NCBI GenBank assembly: GCA_036583965.1
Contig: JAZBQD010000030.1
Location: 109,938,162-110,002,161, forward strand
Source of the DNA: Prunella strophiata
Taxonomy: Eukaryota; Chordata; Aves; Passeriformes; Prunellidae
Direction: 5' to 3'
DNA: 64,000 nucleotides
Of this stretch, positions 37,501-46,871 are shown piece by piece. Under the pieces are notes generated by a model. The model did no database searches. It had not been told where the DNA came from and saw only the letters and a list, made by a program, of their open reading frames with translations. The translations under genes and the position numbers were made by a program. Every line of letters starts with the position of its first letter. Within the stretch, counting starts at the first letter, position 1.

Positions 37501-37632
37501 GCGGGTGCCGAGGTGCGCGAGACGCTGCCCTTGCCGCGCATCGTCGCCCTGTCCCAGAGCTGCAACGCCGAGCTGCAGGCGCTCGCCAAAGAGCTCCTGG
37601 AGGACCTGCAGATGCTCCAGTACGAAGCGTAG
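7521..37632 (+). CDS. HSF2BP: HSF2BP (MEILB2) gene, 8 coding exons; frame broken in exon 6
   Basis: Join: 7521-7556, 9648-9798, 14255-14358, 18120-18269, 22164-22302, 23677-23796, 28241-28344, 37424-37632. HSF2BP/MEILB2 brings BRCA2, and with it RAD51 and DMC1, to meiotic double-strand breaks and pairs with BRME1. The N-terminal third is a coiled coil (exons 2-4); the rest is an armadillo-like domain that binds BRCA2 (exons 4-8). All introns are GT-AG and junction phases agree (0,1,0,0,1,2,1). The joined length is 1013 nt, two more than a multiple of three: exon 6 has two extra single bases and the frame stops at TGA 23703-23705, after 202 codons. Ignoring both, 336 residues result, close to the human protein's 334. 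Either this allele is broken or the assembly has indel errors. Every other exon is intact and conserved, which favours a functional or very recently damaged gene. Confidence 0.93.
7557..9647 (+). other. HSF2BP: HSF2BP intron 1
   Basis: A 2.1-kb intron with donor GTATCG and acceptor TTTTATTTCAG behind a T-rich tract. The first about 170 bp are still CpG-rich; the rest is ordinary AT-rich intron DNA in which I see no other feature. Confidence 0.8.
9648..9798 (+). CDS. HSF2BP: HSF2BP coding exon 2 (coiled-coil start)
   Basis: Reads KAETKEEFVKVRRRDLERLT and on through TTEVMQLRDFLPKIVNG, the hallmark N-terminal segment of HSF2BP (human TKEEFVKVRKKDLERLTTEV). It begins the coiled coil that mediates oligomerisation and BRME1 binding. 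The acceptor is ATTTCAG and the donor GTGAGT at 9799; it ends in phase 1. Residues about 13-63 of the model. Confidence 0.95.
13560..13619. repeat. 20-bp short tandem repeat with internal dyad
   Basis: The motif TTCTGATAACATC(A/G)GAAAT occurs two and a half to three times head to tail. Each unit contains the inverted arms ATTTCTGAT and ATCAGAAAT separated by 3 bases, so single strands could fold into small hairpins. It lies in HSF2BP intron 2. Confidence 0.8.
13681..13782 (-). mobile_element. CR1 LINE 3' fragment
   Basis: About 100 bp reading (in plus) GGAATCACAGAATGTGTTGG, then a GTTGGAAGGGATCTTAAAGA-type segment and a GCCATGGGCAGG segment. This is the reverse complement of the avian CR1 3' end, so the element lies on the minus strand. 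It is heavily 5'-truncated, as most CR1 copies are. Confidence 0.9.
14255..14358 (+). CDS. HSF2BP: HSF2BP coding exon 3 (coiled coil)
   Basis: Completes a Ser codon and reads LEKKEEEIEQLRMDCEHFRA, then RLETAQADCMREKK, matching the second coiled-coil exon of HSF2BP (human ERKEQELEQLKMDCEHFKAR). It has acceptor CACAG, donor GTAGAT at 14359, and ends in phase 0. Residues about 63-97. Confidence 0.95.
14359..18119 (+). other. HSF2BP: HSF2BP intron 3
   Basis: A 3.8-kb intron holding one CR1 fragment (about 17392-17530). The remainder is unremarkable; no RNA gene or nested coding unit was seen. Confidence 0.8.
17392..17530 (-). mobile_element. CR1 LINE 3' fragment
   Basis: It begins with the degenerate CACAGAAT repeats typical of the CR1 3' terminus, followed by GTTTGGGTTGGAAAGGATTT and CATTCCAACCCC. 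It is in reverse orientation. It is more diverged than the other fragments in the window. Confidence 0.85.
18120..18269 (+). CDS. HSF2BP: HSF2BP coding exon 4
   Basis: Reads EKLDLRQQLNEAKQQLLQQA, then EYCTEMGAAVCTLLWGVSSN, then EEAVKSILGG. This is the most conserved part of the protein, spanning the end of the coiled coil and the start of the armadillo-like domain. Acceptor TTCCAG, donor GTAAGT at 18270, phase 0 on both sides. Residues about 98-147. Confidence 0.96.
18270..22163 (+). other. HSF2BP: HSF2BP intron 4
   Basis: A 3.9-kb intron. A careful look shows no transposon end, RNA gene or coding exon. Minor A-rich (18785-18830) and T-rich (21710-21725) runs only. Confidence 0.8.
22164..22302 (+). 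CDS. HSF2BP: HSF2BP coding exon 5
   Basis: Reads SKAVKFFTITAQTMESFVKS, then LSEDMKQQDLDSEENQFVLA and LAGIVT plus one base of an Asn codon. It matches the armadillo-domain segment of HSF2BP (human KALKFFSITGQTMESFVKSL). Acceptor CTTGCAG, donor GTAAGT at 22303, ends in phase 1. Residues about 148-194. Confidence 0.95.
22303..23676 (+). other. HSF2BP: HSF2BP intron 5
   Basis: A 1.4-kb AT-rich intron with acceptor TTTCCCACAG. Nothing beyond normal intron sequence was seen. Confidence 0.8.
23677..23796 (+). CDS. HSF2BP: HSF2BP coding exon 6, two single-base insertions
   Basis: The exon is 120 nt where the phases of its neighbours need 118. The frame from exon 5 reads NVAALGVWP and meets TGA at 23703-23705. 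Shifting frame at about 23689-23692 (one surplus A or G in GCTAGGC) restores the conserved CGREFLVSSSRELLDT segment. A second surplus base at about 23764-23765 (GACTATGAAG) must be skipped to restore the KPGLCNKFK segment that leads into exon 7. The splice sites are intact (CCACAG; donor GTATGT at 23797, phase 2). The two insertions add up to +2, so they do not compensate. Skipping the exon would join exon 5 to exon 7 with an immediate TAA. Sequencing error or genuine loss of function are both possible. Confidence 0.9.
23797..28240 (+). other. HSF2BP: HSF2BP intron 6
   Basis: A 4.4-kb intron with acceptor TTTCAATTCTAG. It contains a CCAA-rich simple tract near 25080-25110 and T-rich runs near 25625 and 25885. 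No transposon end or nested gene was recognised. Confidence 0.8.
25078..25112. repeat. (CCAA)n simple repeat
   Basis: A short run of CCAA tetramers flanked by A-rich sequence in HSF2BP intron 6. No target-site duplication or upstream retrocopy was recognised, so it is listed as simple sequence only. Confidence 0.8.
28241..28344 (+). CDS. HSF2BP: HSF2BP coding exon 7
   Basis: Completes a Val codon and reads LMLMSLYNVSINLKGLKYIS, then ESPGFIPLLWWLLN. It is nearly identical to the human segment LMLMSLYNVSINLKGLKYIS, which lies in the BRCA2-binding armadillo domain. Acceptor TTCTAG, donor GTAAGT at 28345, ends in phase 1. Strong conservation downstream of the exon 6 frameshifts shows that this part was under selection until recently. 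Residues about 233-268. Confidence 0.96.
32194..32448 (-). mobile_element. CR1 LINE 3' fragment
   Basis: Starts CATAGAACCATAGAAT, followed by GAGTTGGAAGGGACCCATCA and sequence typical of the CR1 3' UTR (for example the CTCCTTGAACTCTGGCAGGC type). It is in reverse orientation, about 255 bp, and of a different CR1 subfamily from the copies with GGATCTTAAAGATCAT-type ends. Confidence 0.9.
33358..34120 (-). mobile_element. CR1 LINE fragment, about 760 bp
   Basis: The longest CR1 in the window. It starts CATAGAAGGG with GGAAGGGATCTTAAAGAGCA and continues through CCTTGTCCTGTCACTACATT and CTGAGCAGCCCCAACTCTCT to GACCTTGCACTTGGCC. It is in reverse orientation and probably includes the last part of the reverse-transcriptase ORF plus the 3' UTR, both degraded. 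An inserted 15-bp inverted repeat lies at 33551-33584. Confidence 0.9.
33551..33584. repeat. Perfect 15-bp inverted repeat, 4-base loop
   Basis: The left arm GGAATTTCTTAATAA (33551-33565) and right arm TTATTAAGAAATTCC (33570-33584) are exact reverse complements around TATT. The left arm follows the usual CR1 sequence; the right arm looks like an inverted copy of it, since related CR1 copies (for example 43196-43215) continue differently. Confidence 0.95.
37424..37632 (+). CDS. HSF2BP: HSF2BP coding exon 8 and stop
   Basis: Completes an Asp codon and reads PDTEVCLHALRLLQSVLLEP, then EVLARAGAEVRETLPLPRIV, and ends ELLEDLQMLQYEA with TAG at 37630-37632. It matches the C-terminus of HSF2BP (human ELLEDLRTLEHNV). 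Unlike the AT-leaning upstream exons, this one is CpG-rich with GC-ending codons through most of its length. Residues about 268-336. Confidence 0.96.
37440..37630. other. CpG-rich island over HSF2BP last exon
   Basis: The last coding exon is dense in CpG and GC-rich, and bounded on both sides by AT-rich DNA. The other internal exons (2, 3, 5, 7) are not. It could be an intragenic CpG island or a local product of GC-biased gene conversion; the sequence alone does not decide. Confidence 0.65.
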
Positions 37633-38130
37633 AAGAGCTCTACGACACCAAAAGCTCACGTCTTTCCTGTATTTTTATGCTGCAGGAGTTGTTGGAGATG
37701 GGCTTGGCTGAAAAAAAAAGAAATCTGCCTAAGTTGCTCTGACAAAATCCTTTTCGGGAATTTGAATTGACCCAGCTGAAATCCAGCTTGGGAAAATTGG
37801 TTGGGTTTTAGATACTCAAATAAAACCTTGGGTGATCTGGCTTAATTTCTTTGAGCAGAATTTTATTGATAATGCAGACATTTCCAAAATGGTCTGTGGT
37901 TATGTTGTGTATTTGCTGTCTAGATGGGGTAAAATATTTTCATTCCTTGATAACTGTTCACTGCAGAGGTAAATAATCCTTTTGGTCCATCCTTAAGAAT
38001 TACTGTACTGTGAGGAAAACTCTGTTGCCTTTCATAACTCTTCTGTGTCACAATGCACCCCAAGTTCCAGATTTATTGTTATTTCTTCACCTCTCTATTT
38101 CTATTGTAATAAAAGAAAACTGAAATTCTG
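37633..38130 (+). other. HSF2BP: HSF2BP 3' UTR with two candidate poly(A) signals
   Basis: After the stop codon the sequence becomes AT-rich. AATAAA hexamers occur at 37819-37824 and 38108-38113. The first, about 190 nt past the stop and followed by GT/T-rich sequence, is the likelier main site; the second would give a longer 3' UTR. The actual cleavage sites are not visible. Confidence 0.65.
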
Positions 38131-41100
38131 TAGCATGTAACGGATTCTGCTTTCAAAATTTGTATTCAGATTCACTCTTAACTGCAAGTCAAGCTGATCT
38201 GTTGCTGCCAGGCATGCTAGAAACTGGGCTATTGTTTTTAGAAAAGCCCTGAGAAGGGAAATAAATTGCTGTTGTCTGTGGTACCCAGTTGTGTACTGAG
38301 GAGGCTAAAATGAGCTGCTGCTCTGTCATGAGCAGCATCACATCCCCTCACAACCCTGGGTTTGTTGGAGCTTCTGAGTACAGCTTGCTTATCTCAGGGG
38401 TAAATACAAACACTTGGTGCTAGATATTGGTAGAATTTACAATGTATTTAGAAAATAATAGCATTCACTTCTGTGATGTCAGAAACAGAGACAGTTAAGC
38501 GAGACTATTCAGAGAAATACAGATGAGAAGTGCAGGTGTGGTAGCACCTTTTTCCATACTACAGTTATTGCACCTCATCGGGGTACCCAGTGTGTTAACA
38601 GAGTACAGTGTGGACTTCTAATTACAGAAAACATGAAGTAAACTTCATAAGATTTAAATATTATGATTGGCAGACAGCTTTACAGGAGACCACTGGTAAA
38701 ATGTGTAAGTTAAGGTACAGGGCATCTCCCTTTGGGCTGTTTGCAGAATGATGGATGTTCAGAGTTAGAAATGTAATAAATCAGCTTGAAATTACTTGGC
38801 TGAGATGCTGCAGATGGTAACAGTCTGGTTTGGGGCTGTAAAATGAAGATTAAGATCTCACATACACATAAGGGTGGGTTGCACAGGGTTCTGCCATGCC
38901 TGATTCAGCACTACATTGAATTTACCAAGTGCAGATTTGTGGAAGGCTTTAAATCTTCTGTAAAGTGTGCTTTCTTTGGATTTGTTTTCTTATCTTGCTA
39001 TCCTAGTTAATCCTCCTAGAGTTTAATCCTAAAGGGATCAAAATGATAATTGGTAGTTTCCTGGAATATCAACTCATGAAAGTGTTCGATTTTAAGAAAC
39101 ACTGAAGGGCATCATCCACTTTGCATTGAATTATCTGCTCACAAAGGTCTTTCATCAAACTTTGGAAGCCAGTAAATAACAGAAAAAGAAAAAAGTAGTT
39201 CTGGGAGCAGAAAAGCTGATGGAGCCTCATGTCCTGTGGATCTGAGGTATTTCTTGAAAATTTCCCTGCCCTTCCCAGGCTGATACCAAGACCTTCCAAG
39301 GGTCAGTGTGGTGTGCACAAGCTGGGGCTGACACAGGTTCTCATGACCAGGTCAGCAAACTGTGGTGATGGGCCACATTCAACCTTAGGAGAGGGACTGG
39401 CATCTGCACCTCATTTCCATGTGCAATCAGCAAACAAAGCAATCAGGACTGTTCATCTTAATTGTGTGTCCACTGGCATGCTCAAAGTGGTGATTTGAGG
39501 TACAGTTTTCCCCAGCAAGCTGCTCAGATCTGATGATAATCTTCTTTCAGTGTCTCCCAAATGGCTTTATTTTCAGGTGTAGCTTGCCAGGACTGTTTCT
39601 TCAGAGCCAAATCATCCATGACCCACCAACCTCGAGGAAGTCTTTTTTATGTACATAGTGTTTCATTATGCAAGACTGAAAAATAAGAAAAAGTCACCTC
39701 ATCTGTGAAATAGAGTGCATATTTAAAAATACTAGAGAGAAAAAGTAGAAACATCAGAGAAGAACCTGTGTCAAGCAGTTCTCTAGGAAAGTCTTTGTGT
39801 TTTCCCTAAGCTTACTTTTTCTAGGTGTTCACAATTAATTGAATTTATGGAAAAGAAAAGGACAGCATTTGAGGGAAACTTACCACAGGGAAGCAAATTC
39901 ATAATACTTTTTTTTGTTGGGAAAAAAAGTGTGACTGGACTCAAATGATGCTGAAACAAGGTGAGTGGATAAAAGCCAGGGATAAGCCTGACCCTTTAAC
40001 ATTCAAGAGTATTTGAAATGTTCAAGGTTTCTCATATTTAAATGTTTTAGTGAAATGAAATGAAATGGATATTAGTAGTTGCAGATTGCATGATGAGCTG
40101 TTAGATCATTCTGTTTTTCAGGTTCCTTCTTTCCCCCATTTGATGGAGCCAGGGACCAGCCCCTCCTGCTCCTCCACAGGCCTAGGGCTGTAGTACAATA
40201 AGTTGAACTTAATCTCTGTGGAGTGAGGCCTGCAGCTTTCCTCACAGGAGTCTGTTACACCCCATGCATGCTCTTGGACATGTCATGGTGGGGTTCTCCC
40301 AGACCTTGGCATCTGTCATAAACTCTGGATCTGTTCTCCCCCACCAGCAGCATCAATGCCTTCTTTGCTGTTCCTTTTTCCATCCCTAAAATAGGAGGGC
40401 ATCTCATGCCAGTTGGCCATAGAGGAAGCTGCAGTGAGTTGTTGAGATGAGATGCCAACAATTTAGGTGGCTAAAATTAGGTGAGGTGAATCCTCCCCTT
40501 TGGTGCCTGTTTTGCAATAACAGATAAGAGCAAGTTTTCAGATTGCCCTACTGTTTGCAGGACAGCATTTTATAATCTTGTGTGTTGATAAACTCAAGAG
40601 ATCCCTGTTGGATGAGAAGAGTGTCTGAAGGCCTAATTTATCTTCATGTGGTTAGTGCTAGAAATTAGGCTATTAAGTGACTGTGGATCTCCATTTGAGG
40701 CTCCCTTTCTCCTGAAAGACATCTTTTTTTTGACAGGTTATGAATAAAAGAAAGTCTCTGAATAACAGAGACTCTGAAAACTCAGAGTGTGCCAAAGCTT
40801 TATGAAGTTGAACAATGGGTGGCACACAGGACTTGGTATGACACAAGGGGCTGCTGCAATTAAAGACTGGTCAACAACTGCATTGTAAATCTCAGCTTTT
40901 ATTTTGCTTCAGATTTGCTTAATTCTGAGACTCAGGACCATTAGGCAGTTTTATTGTTTTAAAATCAACAGTTCAGCCTGGACTGTAAAAAACCACTGGC
41001 TTTGGAGTGTTGCTTTTTTTTGGATCCTTTTGAAAAGTTGGATTCTTCTGTGTAGTAATTGATTAACTGAAGTACTTAATTGATTAACCTCATTACTTGA

Positions 41101-43030
41101 TTAACTGGATTGCTAGCTTACAGGAGTAAAGGGGGTTCACACAGTCAAAGCACGAGTTTCAGTAGCTGTGTTCAAAGTCCAGAGTTACTCCAGCTTTGCC
41201 ATTTCCTCTGTTGCACAATCTCAGAGTTTCAGGGCAGGAGAAAACGTGACTTTGGTGCTGCTTTGAGATTATCAGTTCCTGCAGACTTAAACCCATATAA
41301 CCTGAAGGTAAAATTTGACTCAGGCTAAGCTGTCTCCAAAGATGAAAAATCTGTTTTAACAACTTACAGAAGAAAGTTCACAGTATCAGCTGCACAATTA
41401 AAAGTGATCTTGGCTCCTTTCAGTCTGTACACACTATACAGAGCCCTGAAATGATGCCTGTTTGCTGATGCTCCAGGGAGAGACTGGCTTGATCATCATG
41501 GTTGATGCTAGTGGTAAATTAGATGCAAAGAAAACATACATGAGGATCCCCTAAACTTACTTCCTGCAGCTGAAGAAGTTTAGCTGCATAATGTACTGCC
41601 CCACCAATTCTTTGTGGTGGTATCTCAGGCTTTTGTTCAGGCTGGACCATGATCTGGCTGGAAAGAAACTGGCAAACACCAGTAGAAGAAAGCAAGTAGA
41701 AAAAAGCATGGCTCTGTACCATGTGCTGAGGAATAGGCATGGACAGCAAGAGGAGTCTGGCAGTCTCTGAAGGGCACTTGGGAGAGCTTGAGTGGGAACA
41801 GCAGCCAGCTGTCCTGGGGAGAGGTGGTGTTTGGTTACATGAGGACACTGGCCCATTCCCAGTGCTCATGAGAAAGGCAGTGAACTGGAGTTCGAGGCAC
41901 ATCATCCTGTTGTGGTTGCTTAAGAGAGGGAAATAAGTCCCTTTTAAGGAAGAGTTGAAGGAAGAATGGGATATGTGACAATTTGGTCTCGTGGCCACAA
42001 GTGAACTTTCAGATGATTCAATTTCAGCTGGTTGCACCAGTTGATTAGCTGCTCCTTTGAGTTATCATTTACACTTGGGATATGTGCTGATTAGCACAAA
42101 TTGGCTTTCAGAATTGATAAGATTTTACAAGTCTTGCAAATATTGTCTGATTCATCTCCTCTACCGCCTCCAGTCCTGTGAGGATGCTGGAAGGTGAGGA
42201 GAAAGGAGTTTTCCTGGGGAATAAGGAACCTCTTCTTTGCTCTGTTATCTCTGCCCAGTGCTCATACTACAAGTTATGAGCTATGCAAAGCATGGCTGCC
42301 CCTTCATTTCTCTTAATAACATTTCATTTGCAGCTGCATCTGGCCGTGTCTGTGTTGTTTGTAATTTTCTGGTTTCTATGCAGGAACTTTTGCAACTGCT
42401 GGTTGCTGCTTGAATATGTGAGTTCCAAGTTACAGCTGATAAAAAGTCATTAGAGAGCTCTTGAGGTCATAGAGATTTAAACTTCTCTGATGCTTTATGA
42501 TGACCTTTACAACCTATAACTTGCTCAGTCGGAAGCCTTGAAAAGACTTTGACCAAATTGTAGTTGCATATGTCATTTATGGCAACTATAATTTTTACTG
42601 TGGGCGTGACTGCAGGGAAAGCACTTCAAATGCCAGGTCCTTCCAAATGCACGTGTTTGTCTGTGCTCTTGGGCTGCAGGGGGGAGAGGCAGCAGCCACC
42701 AAGGTGGATGGAGAAGGTCAGCTCTGACTGAGCTGCCTACGTGGCTTTTGTGCCACCTGAGCCTTGCTTTGAAGATGTGTGAAGAGTTTGAACTTTGAGT
42801 CTTGCTTTGAGGCAGGGGATTGAGTTGGGTGTTAAGAGTGCAGGTGAGCTGCTTGAAGCTCTCTGCAGAGATAAATCCCTCCTTGCTTCTGTATCACCAC
42901 CGGGGTCAAATAAAGTGCAGCAGTCACCCTGCTGCAAAACAGAAAATGGAGAATGTAAGGAAAAAAAGCCCAGTTCTTGGATCTGCACACCTTCCTCCTG
43001 AGCGGGATCTGTGGTGTCCAGAATCCATTT
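38131..43030. other. Intergenic stretch downstream of HSF2BP
   Basis: No gene, RNA or clear transposon was recognised. The one local pattern is a set of three TTGATTAAC motifs at 41059-41105. In human the next protein-coding gene on this side of HSF2BP is SIK1; no SIK1 exon is seen in the window. Confidence 0.6.
41059..41105. promoter_or_regulatory. Triple TTGATTAAC cluster
   Basis: Exact TTGATTAAC copies start at 41059, 41080 and 41097. The motif resembles an HNF1 half-site or homeodomain site. The spacing (21 and 17 bp) is near two helical turns. A decayed short tandem duplication would give the same picture. Confidence 0.3.
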
Positions 43031-43302
43031 CATAGAATCCCAAATGGCTTGGGTTGGAAGGGACCTTAAAGATCATCTCATTCCAACCCCCTGCCATGGG
43101 CAGGGACACCTCCCACTAGACCAGGTTGCTCAAGATCTTATTCAACCTGATCTTCAACACTGCCAGGGATGGGGCTTCCCCAGCCTCACAGTAAAGAATT
43201 TCTTCCTAATATCTAACCTAAATTTCCTCTCTTTCAATTTATACCCATTCCCTCTTGTCCTATCACTACAGTTTCTGACAAAGAGTCCCTCTCCAGCTTC
43301 TC
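43031..43302 (-). mobile_element. CR1 LINE 3' fragment
   Basis: Starts CATAGAATCCCAAATGGCTT and continues GGTTGGAAGGGACCTTAAAG, CATTCCAACCCCCTGCCATG and AAGAATTTCTTCCTAATATC. It is in reverse orientation. A short internal deletion is suggested between the GGGGCTTCCCCAGCC part and CTCACAGTAAAG. It is one of the best preserved CR1 ends here. Confidence 0.92.
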
Positions 43303-43332
43303 CCTTGTCAGACTGGGCCCTGCTGCCTGAGA

Positions 43333-44184
43333 ATGGGCTGGGAGTCACTGCTAAGGGGGAGTGAAGTCTCTGAGGCTGCTGGAGGCAGGGCTGAGAGGCT
43401 GGGGCAGACATGCCCAGGGTTTCAGCAGTGCTCCAGCTGTTCTCCCAGCAGTGGGGCAGCACTGTTTGTGCTCAGGCTGGGGGCACTGGGATATGCAGTC
43501 CTGAGTGAGCATCCTGAGCTGCCTGACTTTGGAGAGGAGACCAGAAGCACCAGGGCCTTGCTTGTGCCAGGAAATGGTGCTGGCATTTTATGGGATGCCT
43601 TTTCCAAGGAACAAACGTGGGCAAAGGACAGGGTGGCCACCCTGAAGGGCAGCCAGCCACTGAAAACCCAAGCACAGGCTCTCCTGCTAGGCCTCCCCAT
43701 GGGTCCCCTGGAGGTGTGTGGGTCATGGGGAAAGCAGCACTTCTGCAGGATCTGCAGCTCATCATGGACCCACAGCGTGGGTGGGCAGGTGGTCACCTCT
43801 GCTTCACACATGCAGACCCTCCACAGGGCTTGCCAGCTCCCCAGCAGGCACACACAGAAACACACATGCTCTCATCACTGTATTCTGGTATTCTGCACTC
43901 CACAGCCTGGCTGGGTGCAGCTGCAGTTTGGAAAATGCAGTGGATGCATCATCCCGTGGCTGACGCAAAGGGACCCAGAGCTCTGCATGCACTCGGAAAT
44001 TGTTCAGCAGCAAGAAGCTACCGATGGCAACTGCTCTTCCCAAACATCCTCTCTCCTCTTCAGATTGCAGCAACTGTTTTTTCCTAGGGATTTTCACCAA
44101 CCTCATCACTGCCGGGTGCAGCAGGAGCGTGATCTCTTTGAGACAAGAGCGGCTGAGTGCGGTGAGTCAGCCGCATTCCAGTAA
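43333..44184 (+). other. Long open frame of 283 codons, coding status unknown
   Basis: This open frame starts just past the CR1 fragment and is unusually long for the intergenic part of the window. The predicted protein is Ser/Gln/Leu-rich, with no signal peptide, domain or motif I recognise. Overlapping open frames exist on both strands (for example 43590-44087 plus, 43422-43865 minus), so the region is generally stop-poor because of its GC content. I treat it as probably non-coding and do not assign a function. Confidence 0.2.
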
Positions 44185-46871
44185 GGAAGCCCCTGCAGGA
44201 AGCCTCTCCAGCACGGATCCTGTGCAGCCCTGCTCAGCTCTACCAATGCTGACAGAGTGTAACACTGCCCCGGAAACCTGCTGAGATTGTCAGGCACAGC
44301 CAGTGCCTCCAGTGCCCAGGCAGCTCAGCCAGCAGCAGACACATCCTGGCTAAGGACTGCCAAGGGAAAGGAGGTGCCCTCTTGGCTGGAAATGGCAAGG
44401 GACCAAACGGTGCTGGACTCATTTCGTGAGCACTGATGGCAATCTGGAGCACAGGCAGAAAGAAAGGGATGGCCTCTGGGGATCCTGAAGTCAGCTGAAA
44501 AGCTGAGCTGCTAAAAACAATAGTGCTGCTGTCAGTGGCTGAGGGAAAAGGGAGGTTTCAAGGGCAGATTACAAGCATGAGAGCACAGTGACACCGATGA
44601 GGGAGCTGCCACAGAGCCACGCACAGAGCCTCTGACAGAAAGCATTGGTATCCCACAAGCTTTTGTCCCCGGAATGAGACACATTTCTCAGGATTGAGAG
44701 GGGGAGAGAGTGCATTTGCCATTAATTTTTAATTATAATGGAGTGTTCTGTAGTGATAGGGAGCCTCTACTGTACAGGCTGTCTGCGTCAGGGGTTGACC
44801 CTCTGGCAACCTTCTCAGTGATAAAGCTGTCACAAGAGGAGAACAGAGGGAAGGACAGGAAAGTGCTACTAAGGCACTGCTGTAATGCCACAAAAAAAAG
44901 GGGAAGCATTACTACACAAACTAAGCATTTCCTCTGAAGTGCCCCACTGCTATTAAAATTTCAGATTCTTAGACCTACATTCCAGTTTCTGTAGGCACAA
45001 GAAGATTGTACAGCTTGTGCTCCAATGGGGGCCAGGAGATGTTTTCTCCATGGCTCCTGCTGGGGCAGGAGATGCAGCCCTGGGGCCTGACATAAACTGC
45101 TGGGCTTAACTTGGACTTGGGGGATGTGGATTCAGTTCCCTGTGCAGTCACAGACCTCCTGTGTACACAGGTAAACCATGTGGAGCAAATTTGCTGAGGG
45201 GCTGAGCTTCTGTTTGAGCATTCCTGATTTCAGAGGGAGTGTGCTGGAGTGTTCTGTCCTCCAAATCAGTTTTCTCTTTTCATGTAACTCCCCTCCTTTC
45301 TGCCTTGGCCTGATCACTTTTACCTGGATTGCAAAAGTCTTTGGGGTAAGTAAGTAAAGTGTCTGGCAGGCACAAGGAGGATGATGCTGCAGTCCAGGTA
45401 ATGAGTGGCTGAGGGAAGGAGAAGAGGGAGCCTGAGGTGTTGAGGATACCCAGTCCTGCTCCCAGCCAGTTGTGTAGCTGTGACATGGCCGCTGCTGTCC
45501 TGACAGTCCTCCTGTGTCAATCAGTGAGACCCCTGCAAGCTGTTAAAAGGACCCATCTTAAGTCCTACAAGTCCTTTCCAGCTCAGGAGATGTTGCTCCT
45601 GCCAGGTTACCAAGGGCCCTGTGGAAAAAGAGGCCCTGGGCTTTCAGCTCCTGTCTATCTACAGCCCAGCTTGCTCACAGCACTCTCAAGTTTGTGTGAA
45701 GTAAAACTCTCTTCAGCTCATGCTATGGGAAGCCTAATGTGGAAGAAGCTAAAAGGAGCAGCTCCTCTATTGCCAGAGTGTTCCTGCTCTCACCACCATA
45801 AATTATGGGAGGGAGAATTTCTCCAGGCCTGTGCTCCTCTACCTCTCAGAAGGGAGACTGCTAAGATCCTAAATGAGGATCCAAAGATCCTAAATTAAAT
45901 GCTAAAATCCTAAATGAGAATGAAACAATCCCTCTTGGAGGTCTTGAGGGAAGGCAAAAGGACAAAGGGCATTCTGGAACTAAGAGGAAAAGAATAAAGA
46001 AGCTTGCTTCCAAGGACTCAGCCCTTAAGCACAGTGACGTAGAAAGAAGGAGATTCTGTTTACAGAGGAAGTGAGAAAGGAAATGAGGGTGGGGGAGGGA
46101 TAAGCAGTTAGCCAGGGGAAGCTGGTCCTTTGGGACAGGCAGAGAGGTAGGTCTGTTCCCTGGGGAGCAGAAAGCTCTGTGGGTGGCTGCACTGCCTGTG
46201 GGCCAGGCTTTGAGGGAGACCTCCGTGGGCTGTGCTCCCCTTCCTGCTGCAGCACAGCAGAGCTGGCTCCCTTCCCTCCCCTGGGGGGATCCTGCCTGGA
46301 TGCTTCTGGAATACTGAGTCTGTTCATTCGGGAAGAACTCAACTTCCCTGGAAAATAAAAAGTATAGTCAAGGAGCAGGCAACCTAAGGTTTGGAGTGTG
46401 TCTTAGGAACAGGAAAATGTCCCATGTGTCTTGTTTCTGATGCTAGTGGGAGCCTGGAGGAGCTGCTTGGGTCTGCAGCATTGCTCTGCCTGTGGATCAG
46501 CAGCTCCCAGGCCTTCAGGCAGGCACAGCCTGTGCTAGGGCTGCTCCTACACCTCATCCCCTGGTCAGGTCTCAAAACTTTCCTTCCTTCCTTTCACAGG
46601 GAGCAACCTCCCCACGCTGCTGAGCTGCTGGTGCCTTTGGCCTGTGTGTCTGATCAGCTGGCAGCAGGGGAGCTGCAGTGATGCCACCCCTGAGGGGCTG
46701 CAAACCTGTCTTCACCAGCCAGGCTGGTATTTCAGCTTCTCTGCATCAGCAGTGAGCACAGATTGCAGCAGGGGAAGAAGGGAAAAGAGCAGCAACAGCA
46801 CCCAGAGTGTCATGGGTCTCTCAGGAGCTCGAGATGACCCTGAGATGTTTGAGAGTCTCTGTGTCCCAGCC
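44185..46871. other. Intergenic stretch
   Basis: GC-moderate DNA with no recognised gene. A 20-21-bp motif containing AAGATCCTAAAT is repeated three times at about 45850-45922 (AAGATCCTAAATGAGGATCC and two variants). Confidence 0.6.
45850..45922. repeat. Short tandem repeat, about 21 bp x 3
   Basis: Three imperfect head-to-tail copies built on AAGATCCTAAATGAGGATC. No function is apparent. Confidence 0.75.
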
